The position numbers were made by a program, and so were the translations under genes. A stretch of DNA of 64,000 nt from Trinickia soli (GTDB lineage Bacteria > Pseudomonadota > Gammaproteobacteria > Burkholderiales > Burkholderiaceae): the NCBI RefSeq assembly GCF_002879855.1, contig NZ_PNYB01000019.1, positions 38,473 through 102,472 on the forward strand, read 5' to 3'. Shown here piece after piece: positions 7,134 to 17,697 of the stretch. Each line of letters begins with the position of its first letter. Positions within the stretch are counted from its first letter, which is position 1. The notes under the pieces were generated by a model. It made no database searches. It saw only the letters and a program-made list of their open reading frames with translations, and was not told where the DNA came from.

Positions 7134-9197
7134 ATGTCGCTGCGTTATCCCCTGCTCAATCGTGAGCTTGGCATTCTGGGCTTCAACGAGCGCGTGCTCG
7201 CCCAAGCCGCCGATCCCTCCGTGCCGCTGCTCGAACGGTTACGCTTTATTTGCATTACCAGCAGCAACCTCGACGAGTTCTTCGAAGTACGGATGGCCGG
7301 GCTGCAGGAGCAAATGCGCGACAACCCCGGCACGCTCGCTCCCGACGGGATGTCGCTGCAGCATGTCTACGATCTCGTCGCCGAGCGCGCGCACAAGCTG
7401 GTGCATCGACAGTACACGATGCTGCACGAAACGGTGCTGCCCGCGCTCGAGCAGGAAGGCATCTACTTTCACGGCGCCGAGACCTGGAGCGACGCGCAGA
7501 CCGAATGGGCGCGGCGGTACTTCGTCGACGAATTGCTGCCGGTGCTCACGCCGATCGGCCTCGATCCCGCCCATCCGTTCCCACGCGTGCTCAACAAGAG
7601 CTTGAATTTCGTCGTCGAGCTGGAAGGCAAAGACGCGTTCGGTCGCCAGGCCGTCATGGGCATCGTGCAGGCGCCACGCGCATTGCCGCGGCTCGTGCAT
7701 ATGCCGCAGGAACTGTCGGGGTTCGCTTACGGATTCGTGCTCCTCAGCTCGTTCATGCAGCGTTTCGTGCATGAGTTGTTTCCCAACCTGACGATCCGCA
7801 GTTGCAATCAATTTCGCATCACGCGCAACAGCGAATTGTTCGTCGACGAAGACGAGATCACGAACCTGCGCGTGGCGCTCCAAGGCGAACTGCCCGCGCG
7901 CCATCTCGGCAATGCGGTGCGTCTCGAAGTATCGGCCGACACGCCGCCTCATCTCGTGCGCCGCCTGCTCGACGAAAGCGGTCTGTCGGAAAAAGACTGT
8001 TATCGCGTCGACGGCTCTGTCAATCTCGTGCGGCTCATGCAGTTGCCCGAACTCGTCGACCGTCCCGACCTGAAGTTCGTCCCGCACGTGCCTGCATCGC
8101 CCGCCTCGCTGACCAACGCCTCGAATCTGTTCGACACGCTCGATCAGGGCGACGTCCTGCTTCATCATCCGTACGAAAGCTTTCAGCCCGTCCTCGAGCT
8201 ATTGCTGCAAGCGGCGCAAGACCCGAATGTCGTCGCCATCAAGCAGACGATCTACCGCACCGGCACCGATTCGCCGCTGATGGATGCACTCATGCAGGCG
8301 GCGCGCAACGGCAAGGAAGTGACGGTCGTCGTCGAGTTGCTCGCGCGCTTCGACGAAGAAACGAATATCAACTGGGCCTCGCAACTCGAGGCGGTCGGCG
8401 CGCATGTCGTCTATGGCGTGGTCGGCCACAAGTGCCACGCGAAGATGATGCTGATCGTGCGTCGTACGACGAACAATGGCCGCTCGACGCTCAAACGCTA
8501 CGCGCATCTCGGCACCGGCAACTACCACCCGCGCACGGCCCGGCTCTATACCGACTTCGGTCTCATGACGGCCGATCAGCTCATTTGCGAAGATGTCCAT
8601 CACGTGTTTCAGCAGTTGACCGGCATCGGTGGCGAGCTGAGGTTGCACGAGCTCTGGCAATCTCCGTTCACACTGCACCCGAAGCTCGTGGAGGCGATCC
8701 GCACGGAAGCCGATCACGCACGTGCCGGAAAAAAGGCGCGCATCGTGGCGAAGATGAACGCGCTGCTCGAGCCGACCGTCATCGCCGAACTCTATGAAGC
8801 CTCGCAGGCGGGCGTGAAGATCGATCTGATCGTCCGCGGCGTTTGCTCGCTACAGCCGGGTGTCGAAGGGCTATCGGAGAACATCACCGTGCGCTCGGTC
8901 GTCGGCCGGTTCCTCGAGCATCATCGGATCTTCTATTTCTTTGCCGATGGCGCGGAAAACGTCTACCTATCGAGCGCCGACTGGATGGACCGCAATTTCT
9001 TCCGCCGCGTCGAAGTCGCGTTCCCGGTCAAGGACCGCCGCCTGAAGCGACGCGTCATTGCCGAAGGGCTATCGGCCCTGCTCGGCGACAACCAATCGGC
9101 CTGGGTCATGCAAAGCGACGGACACTACCGGCGCAGCCGCCCCGGCAAGACCTCGCGCAACGCCCAAGCCGGTTTGCTGCTGAAGTTCGGTTGCTGA
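7134..9197 (+). CDS. ppk: Polyphosphate kinase 1
   Basis: 687 residues from ATG 7134; the frame also has ATGs at 7077 and 7083 that would add up to 19 residues. I chose 7134 because MSLRYPLLNRELGILGFNER looks like the start of beta-proteobacterial Ppk1; none of the starts has a clear ribosome site. The enzyme reversibly polymerises the gamma-phosphate of ATP into polyphosphate. Visible motifs are ICITSSNLDEFFEVRMAGL in the N domain, IKQTIYRTGTDSPLMDAL, and the phospholipase-D-like catalytic segment YAHLGTGNYHPRTARLYTDF with the phospho-acceptor His, then VVGRFLEHHRIFYFFADG. It converges on phoR with 67 bases between the stops. Confidence 0.95.
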   Translation: MSLRYPLLNRELGILGFNERVLAQAADPSVPLLERLRFICITSSNLDEFFEVRMAGLQEQMRDNPGTLAPDGMSLQHVYDLVAERAHKLVHRQYTMLHETVLPALEQEGIYFHGAETWSDAQTEWARRYFVDELLPVLTPIGLDPAHPFPRVLNKSLNFVVELEGKDAFGRQAVMGIVQAPRALPRLVHMPQELSGFAYGFVLLSSFMQRFVHELFPNLTIRSCNQFRITRNSELFVDEDEITNLRVALQGELPARHLGNAVRLEVSADTPPHLVRRLLDESGLSEKDCYRVDGSVNLVRLMQLPELVDRPDLKFVPHVPASPASLTNASNLFDTLDQGDVLLHHPYESFQPVLELLLQAAQDPNVVAIKQTIYRTGTDSPLMDALMQAARNGKEVTVVVELLARFDEETNINWASQLEAVGAHVVYGVVGHKCHAKMMLIVRRTTNNGRSTLKRYAHLGTGNYHPRTARLYTDFGLMTADQLICEDVHHVFQQLTGIGGELRLHELWQSPFTLHPKLVEAIRTEADHARAGKKARIVAKMNALLEPTVIAELYEASQAGVKIDLIVRGVCSLQPGVEGLSENITVRSVVGRFLEHHRIFYFFADGAENVYLSSADWMDRNFFRRVEVAFPVKDRRLKRRVIAEGLSALLGDNQSAWVMQSDGHYRRSRPGKTSRNAQAGLLLKFGC

Positions 9198-9209
9198 GGA
9201 CCGTGACTG

Positions 9210-9228
9210 GCGCCGCCGCGCGCGGCGC
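9210..9228. terminator. GC hairpin between ppk and phoR
   Basis: GCGCCGC (9210-9216) pairs with GCGGCGC (9222-9228). It lies between the convergent ends of ppk and phoR. There is no T-run on either side, so a terminator role is uncertain. Confidence 0.3.
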
Positions 9229-9264
9229 GCACGTCGCCTGATGCGCAAGGTGTTGCCGTAGAAC

Positions 9265-10578
9265 TCAAGCATGCGCCGGTTGCCGGCGCATCGTCCTTTG
9301 AGCGGGAAAGCGCACGCTGAACGTGCTGCCTCTGCCTTCCTCGCTCTTCACTTCGAGCGTCGCGTCGTGCCGTTGCAGCACGTGCTTGACGATGGCCAGC
9401 CCCAGACCTGTTCCGCCCGTGTCGCGCGAGCGACTGCGGTCGACGCGATAGAAGCGCTCGGTCAAGCGCGGGATGTCGGCCGATGGAATGCCGAACCCCG
9501 TATCGGTCACCGAAAACACCGCTTCATGGCCCACCTGTTTCCAGACGACGTCGATCGAACCGCCGTCGGGCGTGTAGCGAATGGCGTTCGTGACCAGATT
9601 GCCGAGCGCGCTCATGATTTCCGTCCCGGCGCCGCTCACGGTCAGGTCGTCATCGGCGGTGAACGTGATCCGATGACGCCCGCCCGAGAGCGTCGTGGCG
9701 TCGTCGCGCAAGTGCGCGACAGCGGCGCGCATGTCGATCGCGTGATCGCCGGGCGGCTTGGCGTCGCCTTCGAGCTTGGCCAACACGAGCAGATCGTCGA
9801 CGATGTTGCGCATGCGCGAAGCCTGCTGATCCATCAGCTCCATGTAGCGTTCACGGTCGGCTTGCTCGAGCGGAAGCTCGCGCAACGTTTCGAGGAATCC
9901 CGAAAGCACCGTCAGCGGCGTCTTCAATTCATGCGAGACGTTCGCGACGAAGTCTCGCCGCATCGCGTCGGTGCGCTCGAGTTCGGTGATGTCGGTCGAC
10001 AGCACGAGCTTGCGATTTTCCCCGTAAGGGAACACTTGCACGGACAGCACGTTCTGGCGCTTCTCGCCCGTGCCGCGCATGACCAGCATTTGCTCGTAGT
10101 GTTGCGAATTCAGATAGCGCACGAAGTCGGGATGACGCACGAGATGCGTGATGTGCTGGCGCAGGTCGCGCTTTGCGTCGAGCCCGAAATGCTGCTCGGC
10201 GATCGCGTTGCACCATTCGATCTGGTCGTGATCGTCGAGCATCGCCACACCGTTCGGTGACGCCTGAATCGCCTGAATGAATCGCGAATGCTGCTGCTCG
10301 ACCTGTCTCACCTGCGCGTGCCAGCGCTTGGCAAGCTTATGCAGCCGATAGTAGATCTCGCCCCAGACGCCGGGCGCGCTCGGCACTTCGCCATAGACGG
10401 GCGCATCGAGCAGGCGCCACAGGCGTTCCGTGTGATAGGTCGAGAACAGGATCTGCGCAACGAGCGCCAGAGCGGCGAAGATCAAAGCCGTCCGCACGCT
10501 GGCGATGGCCGCGATTGCCGCGCAGACGAGCGCGAGCAACAGCAGCGATACGATCGAACGCGCCCAAATAATATTCAT
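9265..10578 (-). CDS. phoR: Phosphate regulon sensor histidine kinase PhoR
   Basis: 437 residues from ATG 10578, chosen because MNIIWARSIVSLLLLALV begins the expected two-helix membrane anchor; the open frame runs further upstream into the phoB end. Residues 8-48 are two membrane helices. A PAS domain (QAIQASPNGVAMLDDHDQIEW) follows, then HisKA with His216 in FVANVSHELKTPLT, and HATPase with N and G boxes (GNLVTNAIRYTPDGG, DTGFGIP, GGTGLGLAIVKH). PhoR phosphorylates PhoB when phosphate is scarce and takes its signal through Pst and PhoU. It is the last gene of the pstSCAB-phoUBR run, with its start 68 bases past the end of phoB. Confidence 0.95.
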   Translation of the reverse strand: MNIIWARSIVSLLLLALVCAAIAAIASVRTALIFAALALVAQILFSTYHTERLWRLLDAPVYGEVPSAPGVWGEIYYRLHKLAKRWHAQVRQVEQQHSRFIQAIQASPNGVAMLDDHDQIEWCNAIAEQHFGLDAKRDLRQHITHLVRHPDFVRYLNSQHYEQMLVMRGTGEKRQNVLSVQVFPYGENRKLVLSTDITELERTDAMRRDFVANVSHELKTPLTVLSGFLETLRELPLEQADRERYMELMDQQASRMRNIVDDLLVLAKLEGDAKPPGDHAIDMRAAVAHLRDDATTLSGGRHRITFTADDDLTVSGAGTEIMSALGNLVTNAIRYTPDGGSIDVVWKQVGHEAVFSVTDTGFGIPSADIPRLTERFYRVDRSRSRDTGGTGLGLAIVKHVLQRHDATLEVKSEEGRGSTFSVRFPAQRTMRRQPAHA

Positions 10579-10646
10579 GGTCTGCCGGGTGGATCGGATG
10601 AAAGGCGCGCCGCAGCTTCCCCGCGCGGCCGCGCCCTGCGCAAGCG

Positions 10647-11348
10647 CTACGCGCTCTTGGCGAGGCGATAGCCGCTGCCGCGTACCGTTTCGATCATAGC
10701 ATCGCAGCCGGCCGGCTTGAGCGCGGCGCGAAGACGCTTGATATGGACATCGACCGTACGCTCTTCGACGAACACGTGATCGCCCCACACCTGGTCGAGC
10801 AACTGCGTGCGGCTATGCACGCGCTCCGGGTGCGTCATGAAGAAGTGCAGGAGCCGGAATTCCGTGGGCCCGAGATCGAGCTTGATCTCGTTGCCCGACG
10901 CATGCGCCGCGACACGATGCGTGGCCGGATCGAGCTTGAGCCCGTTGATGGCCACGACGTCCTCGGTCAATTGCGGCGCACGACGACGCAGCACGGCCTT
11001 GATGCGCGCCATCAACTCCTTCGGGGAAAACGGCTTCGTGACATAGTCGTCGGCGCCGATCTCCAGGCCGAGCACCTTGTCCTGCTCGTCGCCGCGCGCC
11101 GTCAGCATGATGATCGGGATGTGCTTCGTCCGCTCGTTGTTGCGCAAATCGCGTGCGAACGCGATGCCCGACTTGCCCGGCAGCATCCAGTCGAGCAAGA
11201 CGAGATCGGGCAGCACGTCGCTGATCAACGCCTGAGCCTGCTCCGCGTTGTAAGCGCGAATGGGGCAATGGCCCGCATGCTGCAGGTTGACGGAAATCAG
11301 CTCGGAAATGGCGGGCTCATCTTCGATGATGAGAATGCTGCTCGGCAT
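10647..11348 (-). CDS. phoB: Phosphate regulon response regulator PhoB
   Basis: 233 residues. The receiver domain has the acidic pocket IIEDEP, phospho-acceptor Asp53 (LLDWMLPG), the switch threonine in LTARG, and a lysine in TKPFSP. The C-terminal OmpR/PhoB winged helix includes LLHFFMTHPERVHSR and ERTVDVHIKRLR. ATG 11348 has AAGAGGTG just upstream; this rules out the much longer open frame that runs back through phoU. PhoB-P binds Pho boxes and recruits RNA polymerase. Candidate sites in this window lie upstream of pstS and olsB. phoB follows phoU with a 26-base gap. Confidence 0.96.
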   Translation of the reverse strand: MPSSILIIEDEPAISELISVNLQHAGHCPIRAYNAEQAQALISDVLPDLVLLDWMLPGKSGIAFARDLRNNERTKHIPIIMLTARGDEQDKVLGLEIGADDYVTKPFSPKELMARIKAVLRRRAPQLTEDVVAINGLKLDPATHRVAAHASGNEIKLDLGPTEFRLLHFFMTHPERVHSRTQLLDQVWGDHVFVEERTVDVHIKRLRAALKPAGCDAMIETVRGSGYRLAKSA

Positions 11349-11374
11349 CGTCACCTCTTGATACGTATGAACGA

Positions 11375-12079
11375 TTAACTGAGGGCTTCGCGTTCGAGGG
11401 CGTCGCGCGATTTGTGCCGCACGTCGGTCCCCTTCACGATGTAAATGATGAACTCGGCGATGTTCTTTGCGTGATCGCCGATGCGCTCGATCGCTTTGGC
11501 GATGAACAGGAATTCGAGCCCAGCCGAAATCGTGCGCGGGTCTTCCATCATGTACGTGACGAGCTTGCGCACGAAAGCGCGGAATTCCTCGTCGATCGCC
11601 TTGTCGTCGCGCACGATCTGCGCGGCCGCAACCGTGTCCAGACGCGCGAACGCATCGAGCGCGCGACGCAGGATGGACACCGCCATCTCGCCCGAGACCT
11701 TGATCTCCGCGATGTTCACCGTGCGCGACGCGCCGTCTTCCATCAACCGCTTGACGCGCTTGGCAATCTTTTCGGCCTCGTCGCCGGCGCGCTCGAGATT
11801 GGTGATCGTCTTCGAGATCGCGAGCAAGAGCCGCAGGTCTCGCGCGGCCGGCTGGCGACGCGCGATGACATTGCTGCACTCTTCGTCGATCTCCACTTCC
11901 ATTGTGTTGACCGTTTCCTCCGCCGCGATGACCTGATCGGCGACGGCCGCATCGAACTCGTTCAGCGCCTGCATCGCGCGCGTGATCTGCGCTTCGACGA
12001 GGCCCCCCATTTCCAACACCTTCGACGAGACCAGGTTGAGATCCGCGTCGAATTGACTCGACAGATGCTTGTCCGACAT
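11375..12079 (-). CDS. phoU: Phosphate signalling protein PhoU
   Basis: 234 residues, all helical, made of two PhoU repeats. The family metal-binding signatures are visible: ERAGDEAEKIAKR in the first half and ERIGDHAKNIAEFIIY in the second. PhoU links the Pst transporter to PhoR and keeps the regulon off when phosphate is plentiful. It has a strong ribosome site, AGGAGG, before ATG 12079, and lies 17 bases after pstB in the same transcript. Confidence 0.96.
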   Translation of the reverse strand: MSDKHLSSQFDADLNLVSSKVLEMGGLVEAQITRAMQALNEFDAAVADQVIAAEETVNTMEVEIDEECSNVIARRQPAARDLRLLLAISKTITNLERAGDEAEKIAKRVKRLMEDGASRTVNIAEIKVSGEMAVSILRRALDAFARLDTVAAAQIVRDDKAIDEEFRAFVRKLVTYMMEDPRTISAGLEFLFIAKAIERIGDHAKNIAEFIIYIVKGTDVRHKSRDALEREALS

Positions 12080-12096
12080 CGCTGCCTCCTATTTGG

Positions 12097-12945
12097 TCAG
12101 CCGAAGCGGCCGGTGATGTAATCCTCGGTTTCCTTGCGGACCGGCTTGATGAAGATCTTTTCGGTATCGCCGAACTCGATCAGTTCGCCCAGATACATGT
12201 ATCCGGTGTAATCGGAGCAACGTGCGGCCTGCTGCATGTTGTGCGTCACGATCACGACGGTGTAATCGCTCTTGAGTTCGGCGATCAGTTCTTCGACGCG
12301 CCCCGTCGAAATCGGATCGAGCGCCGAACAGGGTTCGTCGAGCAACAGGACCTCGGGACGAATCGCAATGCCGCGCGCGATACACAGCCGCTGCTGCTGA
12401 CCGCCCGACAGGCCGTAGCCGCTTTGACCGAGCTTATCTTTGACTTCCGACCACAACGCCGCTTTCGTCAGCGCCCACTCGACGCGATCGTCCATCTCCG
12501 AGCGCGACAGCGACTCGAACATCTTCACGCCGAACGCGATGTTGTCGTAGATCGACATCGGGAACGGCGTCGGCTTTTGAAACACCATGCCCACGCGCGC
12601 GCGCAGCAGCGAAATATCGCGATTCGACGTCAGCAGGTTTTCGCCATCCATCATGATCGCGCCTTCGGCGCGCTGCTCGGGATAGAGCGCAAACATCTTG
12701 TTGAACGTACGCAGCAGCGTCGACTTGCCGCAGCCCGAGGGACCGATGAACGCCGTCACCTTGCCTTCGGGAATGGACATGTTGATGTTCTTGAGCGCGT
12801 GATACTTGCCGTAGAAGAAGTTCAGATTCTTCACTTCGATCTTGGGCGTAACGGGCGCATGCGACGGCCCGCCCGTCGCCGGCTCGTGACCGGCGGGCGC
12901 AGCGGGACGCTCGATTTGGGAAAGGTGACTCTCAGCCATATTCAT
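12097..12945 (-). CDS. pstB: Phosphate ABC transporter ATP-binding protein PstB
   Basis: 282 residues from ATG 12945 (MNMAESHLS), with GGAG upstream; a second ATG two codons later is possible. Walker A is GPSGCGKST, the Q loop is [15 protein letters not shown], the ABC signature is LSGGQQQR, Walker B is [12 protein letters not shown], and the H loop is [10 protein letters not shown]. The Phe-Tyr-Gly A-loop region [10 protein letters not shown] is typical of PstB. It energises phosphate import through PstC and PstA. The first 45 residues are a variable extension rich in Pro, Gly and Ala, common in this group. Confidence 0.97.
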   Translation of the reverse strand: MNMAESHLSQIERPAAPAGHEPATGGPSHAPVTPKIEVKNLNFFYGKYHALKNINMSIPEGKVTAFIGPSGCGKSTLLRTFNKMFALYPEQRAEGAIMMDGENLLTSNRDISLLRARVGMVFQKPTPFPMSIYDNIAFGVKMFESLSRSEMDDRVEWALTKAALWSEVKDKLGQSGYGLSGGQQQRLCIARGIAIRPEVLLLDEPCSALDPISTGRVEELIAELKSDYTVVIVTHNMQQAARCSDYTGYMYLGELIEFGDTEKIFIKPVRKETEDYITGRFG

Positions 12946-12961
12946 TAGGCGCTCCGTCGCT

Positions 12962-13858
12962 TTATTTCTTGTCGAACACCGCACGCGCCAGGATGTTCAG
13001 TCCAAGCACGCCGAGCGTAATCAGGAACACACCGGCCCACGCAAGCGATTGCCACTGCGCGAACGGGCTCATTGCAAATTTGAAGATCGTCACGGGCAGA
13101 TTCGCCAGCGGCTGATTCATGTCGACCGAGAAGAACTGGTTCGACAACGCCGTGAACAGCAGCGGCGCCGTCTCGCCGGCGATCCGTGCCACAGCCAACA
13201 GCACACCCGTCGTCACGCCCGCCATGGACGCCTTCAACGTGATCGACAGCACCATTTTCCACTTCGGCACGCCGAGCGCAAACGCCGCCTCGCGCAGCGC
13301 GTTCGGCACGAGGTTCAACATGTTCTCGGTCGTGCGAATCACGATCGGAATCTGCAGTAGCGCCAGCGAGATCATGCCGGCCCAGCCTGAAAAATGGCCC
13401 ATCTTCGCCACGACGACCGCATAGACGAACAAGCCCACGACAATCGACGGCGCCGACAGCAGAATGTCGTTGATAAAGCGCGTCGTGCTGGCGAGCCATC
13501 CCTTCTTGCCGTATTCGGCCAGATAGACGCCGGCGAGCACACCGATCGGCGTACCCAGCAACGTGGCTGCGCCCACCAGCATCAGCGTGCCGACGATCGC
13601 GTTCGCCAGCCCGCCGCCATCGCTGTTGGGGGGCGGCGTCGATTGCGTGAAGAGCGCCAGCGACAGACCGCCGACGCCCAGGCTCAGCGTCGTATAGAGA
13701 ATCCAGACGAGCCAGAGCAGACCGAACGCCATCGCGGCCAGCGACAGCGAGAGCGCGATCGCATTGATCGTACGGCGGCGACGCTGCAGGCGATCGCGCG
13801 TCGCAGCGAAAATCTCGGGGCTCGCGGAGCCCGGAATGTGCGTCGACGGGCCGCTCAT
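12962..13858 (-). CDS. pstA: Phosphate ABC transporter permease PstA
   Basis: 298 residues with about six membrane helices. The binding-protein-dependent transport signature is visible: [20 protein letters not shown] (EAA loop). It forms the inner-membrane channel with PstC. Its ATG at 13858 overlaps the pstC stop codon (ATGA), which indicates translational coupling. pstB begins 16 bases after its stop. Confidence 0.96.
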   Translation of the reverse strand: MSGPSTHIPGSASPEIFAATRDRLQRRRRTINAIALSLSLAAMAFGLLWLVWILYTTLSLGVGGLSLALFTQSTPPPNSDGGGLANAIVGTLMLVGAATLLGTPIGVLAGVYLAEYGKKGWLASTTRFINDILLSAPSIVVGLFVYAVVVAKMGHFSGWAGMISLALLQIPIVIRTTENMLNLVPNALREAAFALGVPKWKMVLSITLKASMAGVTTGVLLAVARIAGETAPLLFTALSNQFFSVDMNQPLANLPVTIFKFAMSPFAQWQSLAWAGVFLITLGVLGLNILARAVFDKK

Positions 13859-14838
13859 TTTGCCCCCTCTGCTTTCTCGAGACGCAGCAGCATCAGCTTG
13901 GAAATCGCCAGCACGACGAAAGTGATGACGAACAGGATCAGGCCAAGCTCCATCAGCGCGGACGTGTGCAGGCCCGCGCCGGCCTCGGCGAACTCGTTCG
14001 CAAGCGCCGAGGTGATGCTGTTGCCCGGCGAAAACAGCGAAACGTTATCGAGCAGGTTCGTGTTGCCGATCACGAACGTGACGGCCATGGTCTCACCGAG
14101 CGCGCGGCCGAAACCGAGCATGATGCCGCCGATCACCCCGCTCTTGGTGAACGGCAGGACGATCTTCCACATGACTTCCCACGTCGTGCAGCCGATACCG
14201 TAGGCCGATTCCTTCAGCAGCACGGGCGTGACTTCAAACACGTCGCGCATGACCGAAGCGATATACGGAATGATCATGATCGCGAGAATGACGCCAGCGC
14301 AGAGAATGCCGATGCCGATCGGCGGCCCTTTGAACAGCGCGCCGACGATCGGCATCGAGCCGAGCACGGCGCCGAGCGGTGCCTCGAAATACGTCGCGAA
14401 GATCGGCGAAAAAACGAGCAGACCCCACATGCCGTAGACGATCGACGGGATGGCTGCGAGCAGTTCGATGGCGATGCCGAGCGGCCTGCGCAGCCACACC
14501 GGCGAGAGTTCGGTCAGGAACAACGCAATGCCGAAGCTGACAGGCACCGCGATGACGAGTGCGATGATCGAAGTAGCGATCGTGCCATAGATGGGCACGA
14601 GGGCGCCGTATACGTCGCTGGGAGGATCCCAATCGGACGTCCACAAAAAGCGAAAACCGAACTTTTCGATCGTCGGCATCGAGTCGACGATCAGCGACAC
14701 GATGATGCCGCCGAGCAGCACCAGCGTCACGATGGCGGCCAAGCGGGCCAGGTTGCCAAAGATGAGATCGCCGAGTCGGCTCGGCGCGCGTTGCGCATGT
14801 TCGGCTGGAGCGATCGACATGAGTCGAGTATCGGACAT
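13855..14838 (-). CDS. pstC: Phosphate ABC transporter permease PstC
   Basis: 327 residues from ATG 14838 ([11 protein letters not shown]); an in-frame ATG at 14820 is an alternative, and neither has a strong ribosome site. It has a long first helix ([22 protein letters not shown]), then the permease core with the EAA loop [20 protein letters not shown]. It pairs with PstA in the phosphate channel. It is separated from pstS by about 107 bases that contain a stable stem-loop. Confidence 0.95.
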   Translation of the reverse strand: MSDTRLMSIAPAEHAQRAPSRLGDLIFGNLARLAAIVTLVLLGGIIVSLIVDSMPTIEKFGFRFLWTSDWDPPSDVYGALVPIYGTIATSIIALVIAVPVSFGIALFLTELSPVWLRRPLGIAIELLAAIPSIVYGMWGLLVFSPIFATYFEAPLGAVLGSMPIVGALFKGPPIGIGILCAGVILAIMIIPYIASVMRDVFEVTPVLLKESAYGIGCTTWEVMWKIVLPFTKSGVIGGIMLGFGRALGETMAVTFVIGNTNLLDNVSLFSPGNSITSALANEFAEAGAGLHTSALMELGLILFVITFVVLAISKLMLLRLEKAEGAK

Positions 14839-14889
14839 GTGAACCCGTATGCGATTGCCGCGCCCGGGATGGCCGCGGCCGATGGCGAT

Positions 14890-14919
14890 GCCCGGCAAAG
14901 CGCGTACGCCTTGCCGGGC
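14890..14919 (-). terminator. Stem-loop between pstS and pstC (attenuator-like)
   Basis: GCCCGGCAA (14890-14898) pairs perfectly with TTGCCGGGC (14911-14919). It has no long T-run. Such stem-loops after pstS genes can protect the pstS message or cause partial termination, giving more binding protein than permease. That role is inferred here. Confidence 0.55.
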
Positions 14920-14945
14920 CTTTCCTTCGTACTACCTGTTTGCGC

Positions 14946-15977
14946 TTACTGAGCGACAGCCTTGCCCGAAGCGTCTTTCACGTTCGCCTTCCATTGCTTC
15001 TCGATTTCAGCCGTGACCGAAGCCGGCAGCGGGATGTAGTCGAGCGAGTTCACCGCATCGGAGCCGTTCTTGAAGCCCCAACCGAAGAACTTCAGCGTTT
15101 CCGCACCTTCCGCGGCCTTCGCTTGCGTCTTGTGCACGAGCACGAACGTCGCACCGACGATCGGCCATGCTTGCGCGCCCGGCTCGTCCGTCAGGATCTG
15201 GTAGAACGTCTTGTTCCACTCGGCGCCCTTGGCAGCGGCGGCGAACGTGGCCGTATCCGGCGTAACGACCTTGCCGTCGTGGTTCACCATCTTCGTGTAA
15301 ACCATGTGGTTCTGCTTTACATAGGCCCACTCGACATAGCCGATCGCGCCCGGCAGACGCTGGATGAACGCGGCGACGCCGTCGTTACCCTTGCCGCCCG
15401 TGCCCGTCGGCCAGCTGACCGTCGTGCCTTCGCCGACCTTGCTCTTCCACTCCGGGCTCACCTTCGACAGGTAGTCCGACCAAATGAAGGTCGTGCCCGA
15501 ACCGTCGGCGCGGCGCACCACGGCAATGGCCGTATCCGGCAGCTTGACGCCCGGGTTCAGCTTGGCGATCGCCGGGTCGTTCCACTTCGTGATCTTGTTC
15601 AGATAGATGTCGGCCAGCACCGGGCCCGACAACGTCAGCTCACCGGCCTTGACGCCCGGCACGTTGACGGCCGGCACCACACCGCCGACAACCGTCGGGA
15701 ACTGGAACAGGCCCTGCTTTTCGAGTTCGTCATCCTTGAGCGGCATGTCCGAACCGGCGAAATCAACGGTCTTCGCTTCGATCTGCTTGATACCGCCGGC
15801 CGAACCGATGCCTTGATAGTTGACCTTACCGCCACCCGATTTGACATACGAATCGGCCCACTTCGTGTAAAGCGGTGCGGCAAACGTGCTGCCCGCGCCG
15901 GTGATGTCGGCGGCTTGCGCGGAAACGGCGAAAAGCACGCCGGCAAGGCCAGCGAACGCGGTCTGCATCAATTTCAT
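14946..15977 (-). CDS. pstS: Periplasmic phosphate-binding protein PstS
   Basis: 343 residues from ATG 15977, chosen because it has GGGGG upstream and gives a clean signal peptide ending VSAQA before [27 protein letters not shown] is the family's first phosphate-binding segment. [24 protein letters not shown] and [15 protein letters not shown] are the others. It captures phosphate in the periplasm for PstC/PstA/PstB. It is the first gene of the Pho operon and is preceded by good Pho boxes. Confidence 0.97.
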   Translation of the reverse strand: MKLMQTAFAGLAGVLFAVSAQAADITGAGSTFAAPLYTKWADSYVKSGGGKVNYQGIGSAGGIKQIEAKTVDFAGSDMPLKDDELEKQGLFQFPTVVGGVVPAVNVPGVKAGELTLSGPVLADIYLNKITKWNDPAIAKLNPGVKLPDTAIAVVRRADGSGTTFIWSDYLSKVSPEWKSKVGEGTTVSWPTGTGGKGNDGVAAFIQRLPGAIGYVEWAYVKQNHMVYTKMVNHDGKVVTPDTATFAAAAKGAEWNKTFYQILTDEPGAQAWPIVGATFVLVHKTQAKAAEGAETLKFFGWGFKNGSDAVNSLDYIPLPASVTAEIEKQWKANVKDASGKAVAQ

Positions 15978-16024
15978 GGAATTAACCCCCAGTGGTGTGG
16001 TCGTGTGGAATCGCGACACCGCGA

Positions 16025-16079
16025 AGATTAGGGCGAAACTGTGACAGTAATATGACGGACGATGAAGCCCGCATGACAG
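16025..16079 (-). promoter_or_regulatory. Two Pho boxes and -10 of the pstS operon
   Basis: On the minus strand, CTGTCAT-GCGG-GCTTCAT covers 16079-16062 and CCGTCAT-ATTA-CTGTCAC covers 16058-16041. Each pair has the 7+4+7 layout of PhoB sites, and the second is close to the consensus. Ten bases further is TAATCT (16030-16025), a likely -10, about 48 nt before the pstS ATG. PhoB binding in place of a -35 is the known mechanism at such promoters. Confidence 0.85.
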
Positions 16080-16183
16080 GTTCCTTACTTGATGAAAGGA
16101 AAATCATGCCGTTGGCGCAAGATAGGATGAAATTAGGGGAAGATGTGGGCATCTCACTCTGACGCAGGTCACAAGCATAGAAG

Positions 16184-16220
16184 AAAAATGCCGCCCCGGC
16201 AGCGCCTCGGCGGCATTTTT
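16184..16220. terminator. Bidirectional terminator between pstS promoter and glmM
   Basis: AAAAATGCCGCC (16184-16195) pairs with GGCGGCATTTTT (16209-16220), giving a stem flanked by A and T runs on both strands. On the minus strand it lies just after the glmM stop, so it should end the folP-glmM transcript and insulate pstS. Confidence 0.85.
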
Positions 16221-16231
16221 GTCCGAATCGA

Positions 16232-17590
16232 TCAACTCGTTGCCTGTTCGGCGACACGCGCGATGTTTTGGGCGTGACGAACGGCCGCGTCGCGCTCGCT
16301 CGCCTCGACCATCACACGCAGCACGGGCTCCGTGCCCGACGCGCGGATCAGCACACGGCCGGTGCCGTCGAGCGAGCGTTCCGCGTCCGCCACCGCCTGC
16401 TTGATCGCGTCGCTCTGCTTCCAATCGGCGCCCGGGCGCATCCGCACATTGATCAGCTGTTGCGGAAACAACGTGACGCCCTCGAGCAACTCACCGAGTG
16501 TGCGACCACTGCGCTTGATCGCGGCAAGCACGAGCAACGCCGAAATGATGCCGTCGCCCGTGGAGTGCCGATCGAGCGACAGAATATGCCCCGAGCCCTC
16601 GGCACCGAGCTGCCAGCCGCGCTCGCGCAGTTGCTCGAGCACGTATCGGTCGCCTACGGCTGCCCGCACGAAGGGCACGCCTTCGCGAGCGAGCGCCACC
16701 TCGACGGCCATGTTCGTCATCAACGTGCCGACCGCTCCGGACACGCGGCCGTCGGTGGCCAAGCGGTCCTTGACGAGCACGTAGAGCAATTCGTCGCCAT
16801 TAAAGAGCCGGCCCGTCGCGTCGACGACCTGCAGGCGATCGGCATCGCCGTCGAGCGCGATGCCGAGATCGGCGCGATTGGCGCGCACGGCACGGATCAG
16901 GGCATCGGGCGCCGTCGCGCCAACGCCGTCGTTGATGTTGAACCCGTTAGGCGCGACACCGATCGGCACGACGTCGGCGCCGAGCTCGTGAAAGACATGC
17001 GGCGCGATGTCATAAGCGGCCCCATGGGCGCAATCGACGACGAGCTTGAGCCCATGCAGGTCGAACGCCGCCGGGAACGTGCTTTTGCAAAATTCGATGT
17101 AGCGCCCGGCCGCATCGTCGAGCCGTCGCGCCTTGCCGAGCTGCTCCGAACTCGCGCAGGCGAGCGGCTGCTCCAGTTGTTCTTCGATCCGCAATTCGAC
17201 TTCGTCGGGCAGCTTGTTCCCGTCTGCGCTGAAGAACTTGATGCCGTTGTCGTAGTACGGGTTGTGCGACGCGCTGATCACGACGCCGGCCGCAAGCCGC
17301 AGCGCGCGCGTCAAATAAGCCACGCCAGGCGTCGGCATCGGCCCGGCCAGCATCACGTCGACGCCTGCCGCGGAGAAGCCCGATTCAAGTGCGGCCTCGA
17401 GCATGTAGCCCGACACGCGCGTGTCTTTGCCGATCAGCACCGTCGGCCGCGACCCGGCTTTCGCCCATCGGTCGGCCTGAGCCAGCACCTTTCCCGCCGC
17501 ATAGCCGAGCCGCAACACGAAATCGGGTGTGATCGGCGCGTCGCCCACTTTCCCCCGAACGCCGTCTGTACCGAAATAACGCCGTGCCAT
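16232..17590 (-). CDS. glmM: Phosphoglucosamine mutase
   Basis: 452 residues. It converts glucosamine-6-phosphate to glucosamine-1-phosphate for peptidoglycan and lipopolysaccharide. [13 protein letters not shown] opens the protein; [18 protein letters not shown] contains the catalytic phospho-Ser108. [11 protein letters not shown] is the magnesium loop, EGSGHI the sugar loop, and [14 protein letters not shown] the phosphate-binding loop. It follows folP with a 107-base gap, the common folP-glmM order, and ends at a strong hairpin. Confidence 0.97.
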   Translation of the reverse strand: MARRYFGTDGVRGKVGDAPITPDFVLRLGYAAGKVLAQADRWAKAGSRPTVLIGKDTRVSGYMLEAALESGFSAAGVDVMLAGPMPTPGVAYLTRALRLAAGVVISASHNPYYDNGIKFFSADGNKLPDEVELRIEEQLEQPLACASSEQLGKARRLDDAAGRYIEFCKSTFPAAFDLHGLKLVVDCAHGAAYDIAPHVFHELGADVVPIGVAPNGFNINDGVGATAPDALIRAVRANRADLGIALDGDADRLQVVDATGRLFNGDELLYVLVKDRLATDGRVSGAVGTLMTNMAVEVALAREGVPFVRAAVGDRYVLEQLRERGWQLGAEGSGHILSLDRHSTGDGIISALLVLAAIKRSGRTLGELLEGVTLFPQQLINVRMRPGADWKQSDAIKQAVADAERSLDGTGRVLIRASGTEPVLRVMVEASERDAAVRHAQNIARVAEQATS

Positions 17591-17697
17591 CGTCTGATTC
17601 CTTTGCTCTCGAGTGATTGAATTGATGAATCGTTATTGTTTATAACCGCCGCTTGGCCTCGGCACCGCTCGCTGCCGCGCGCTGCCGATCGAACCGA

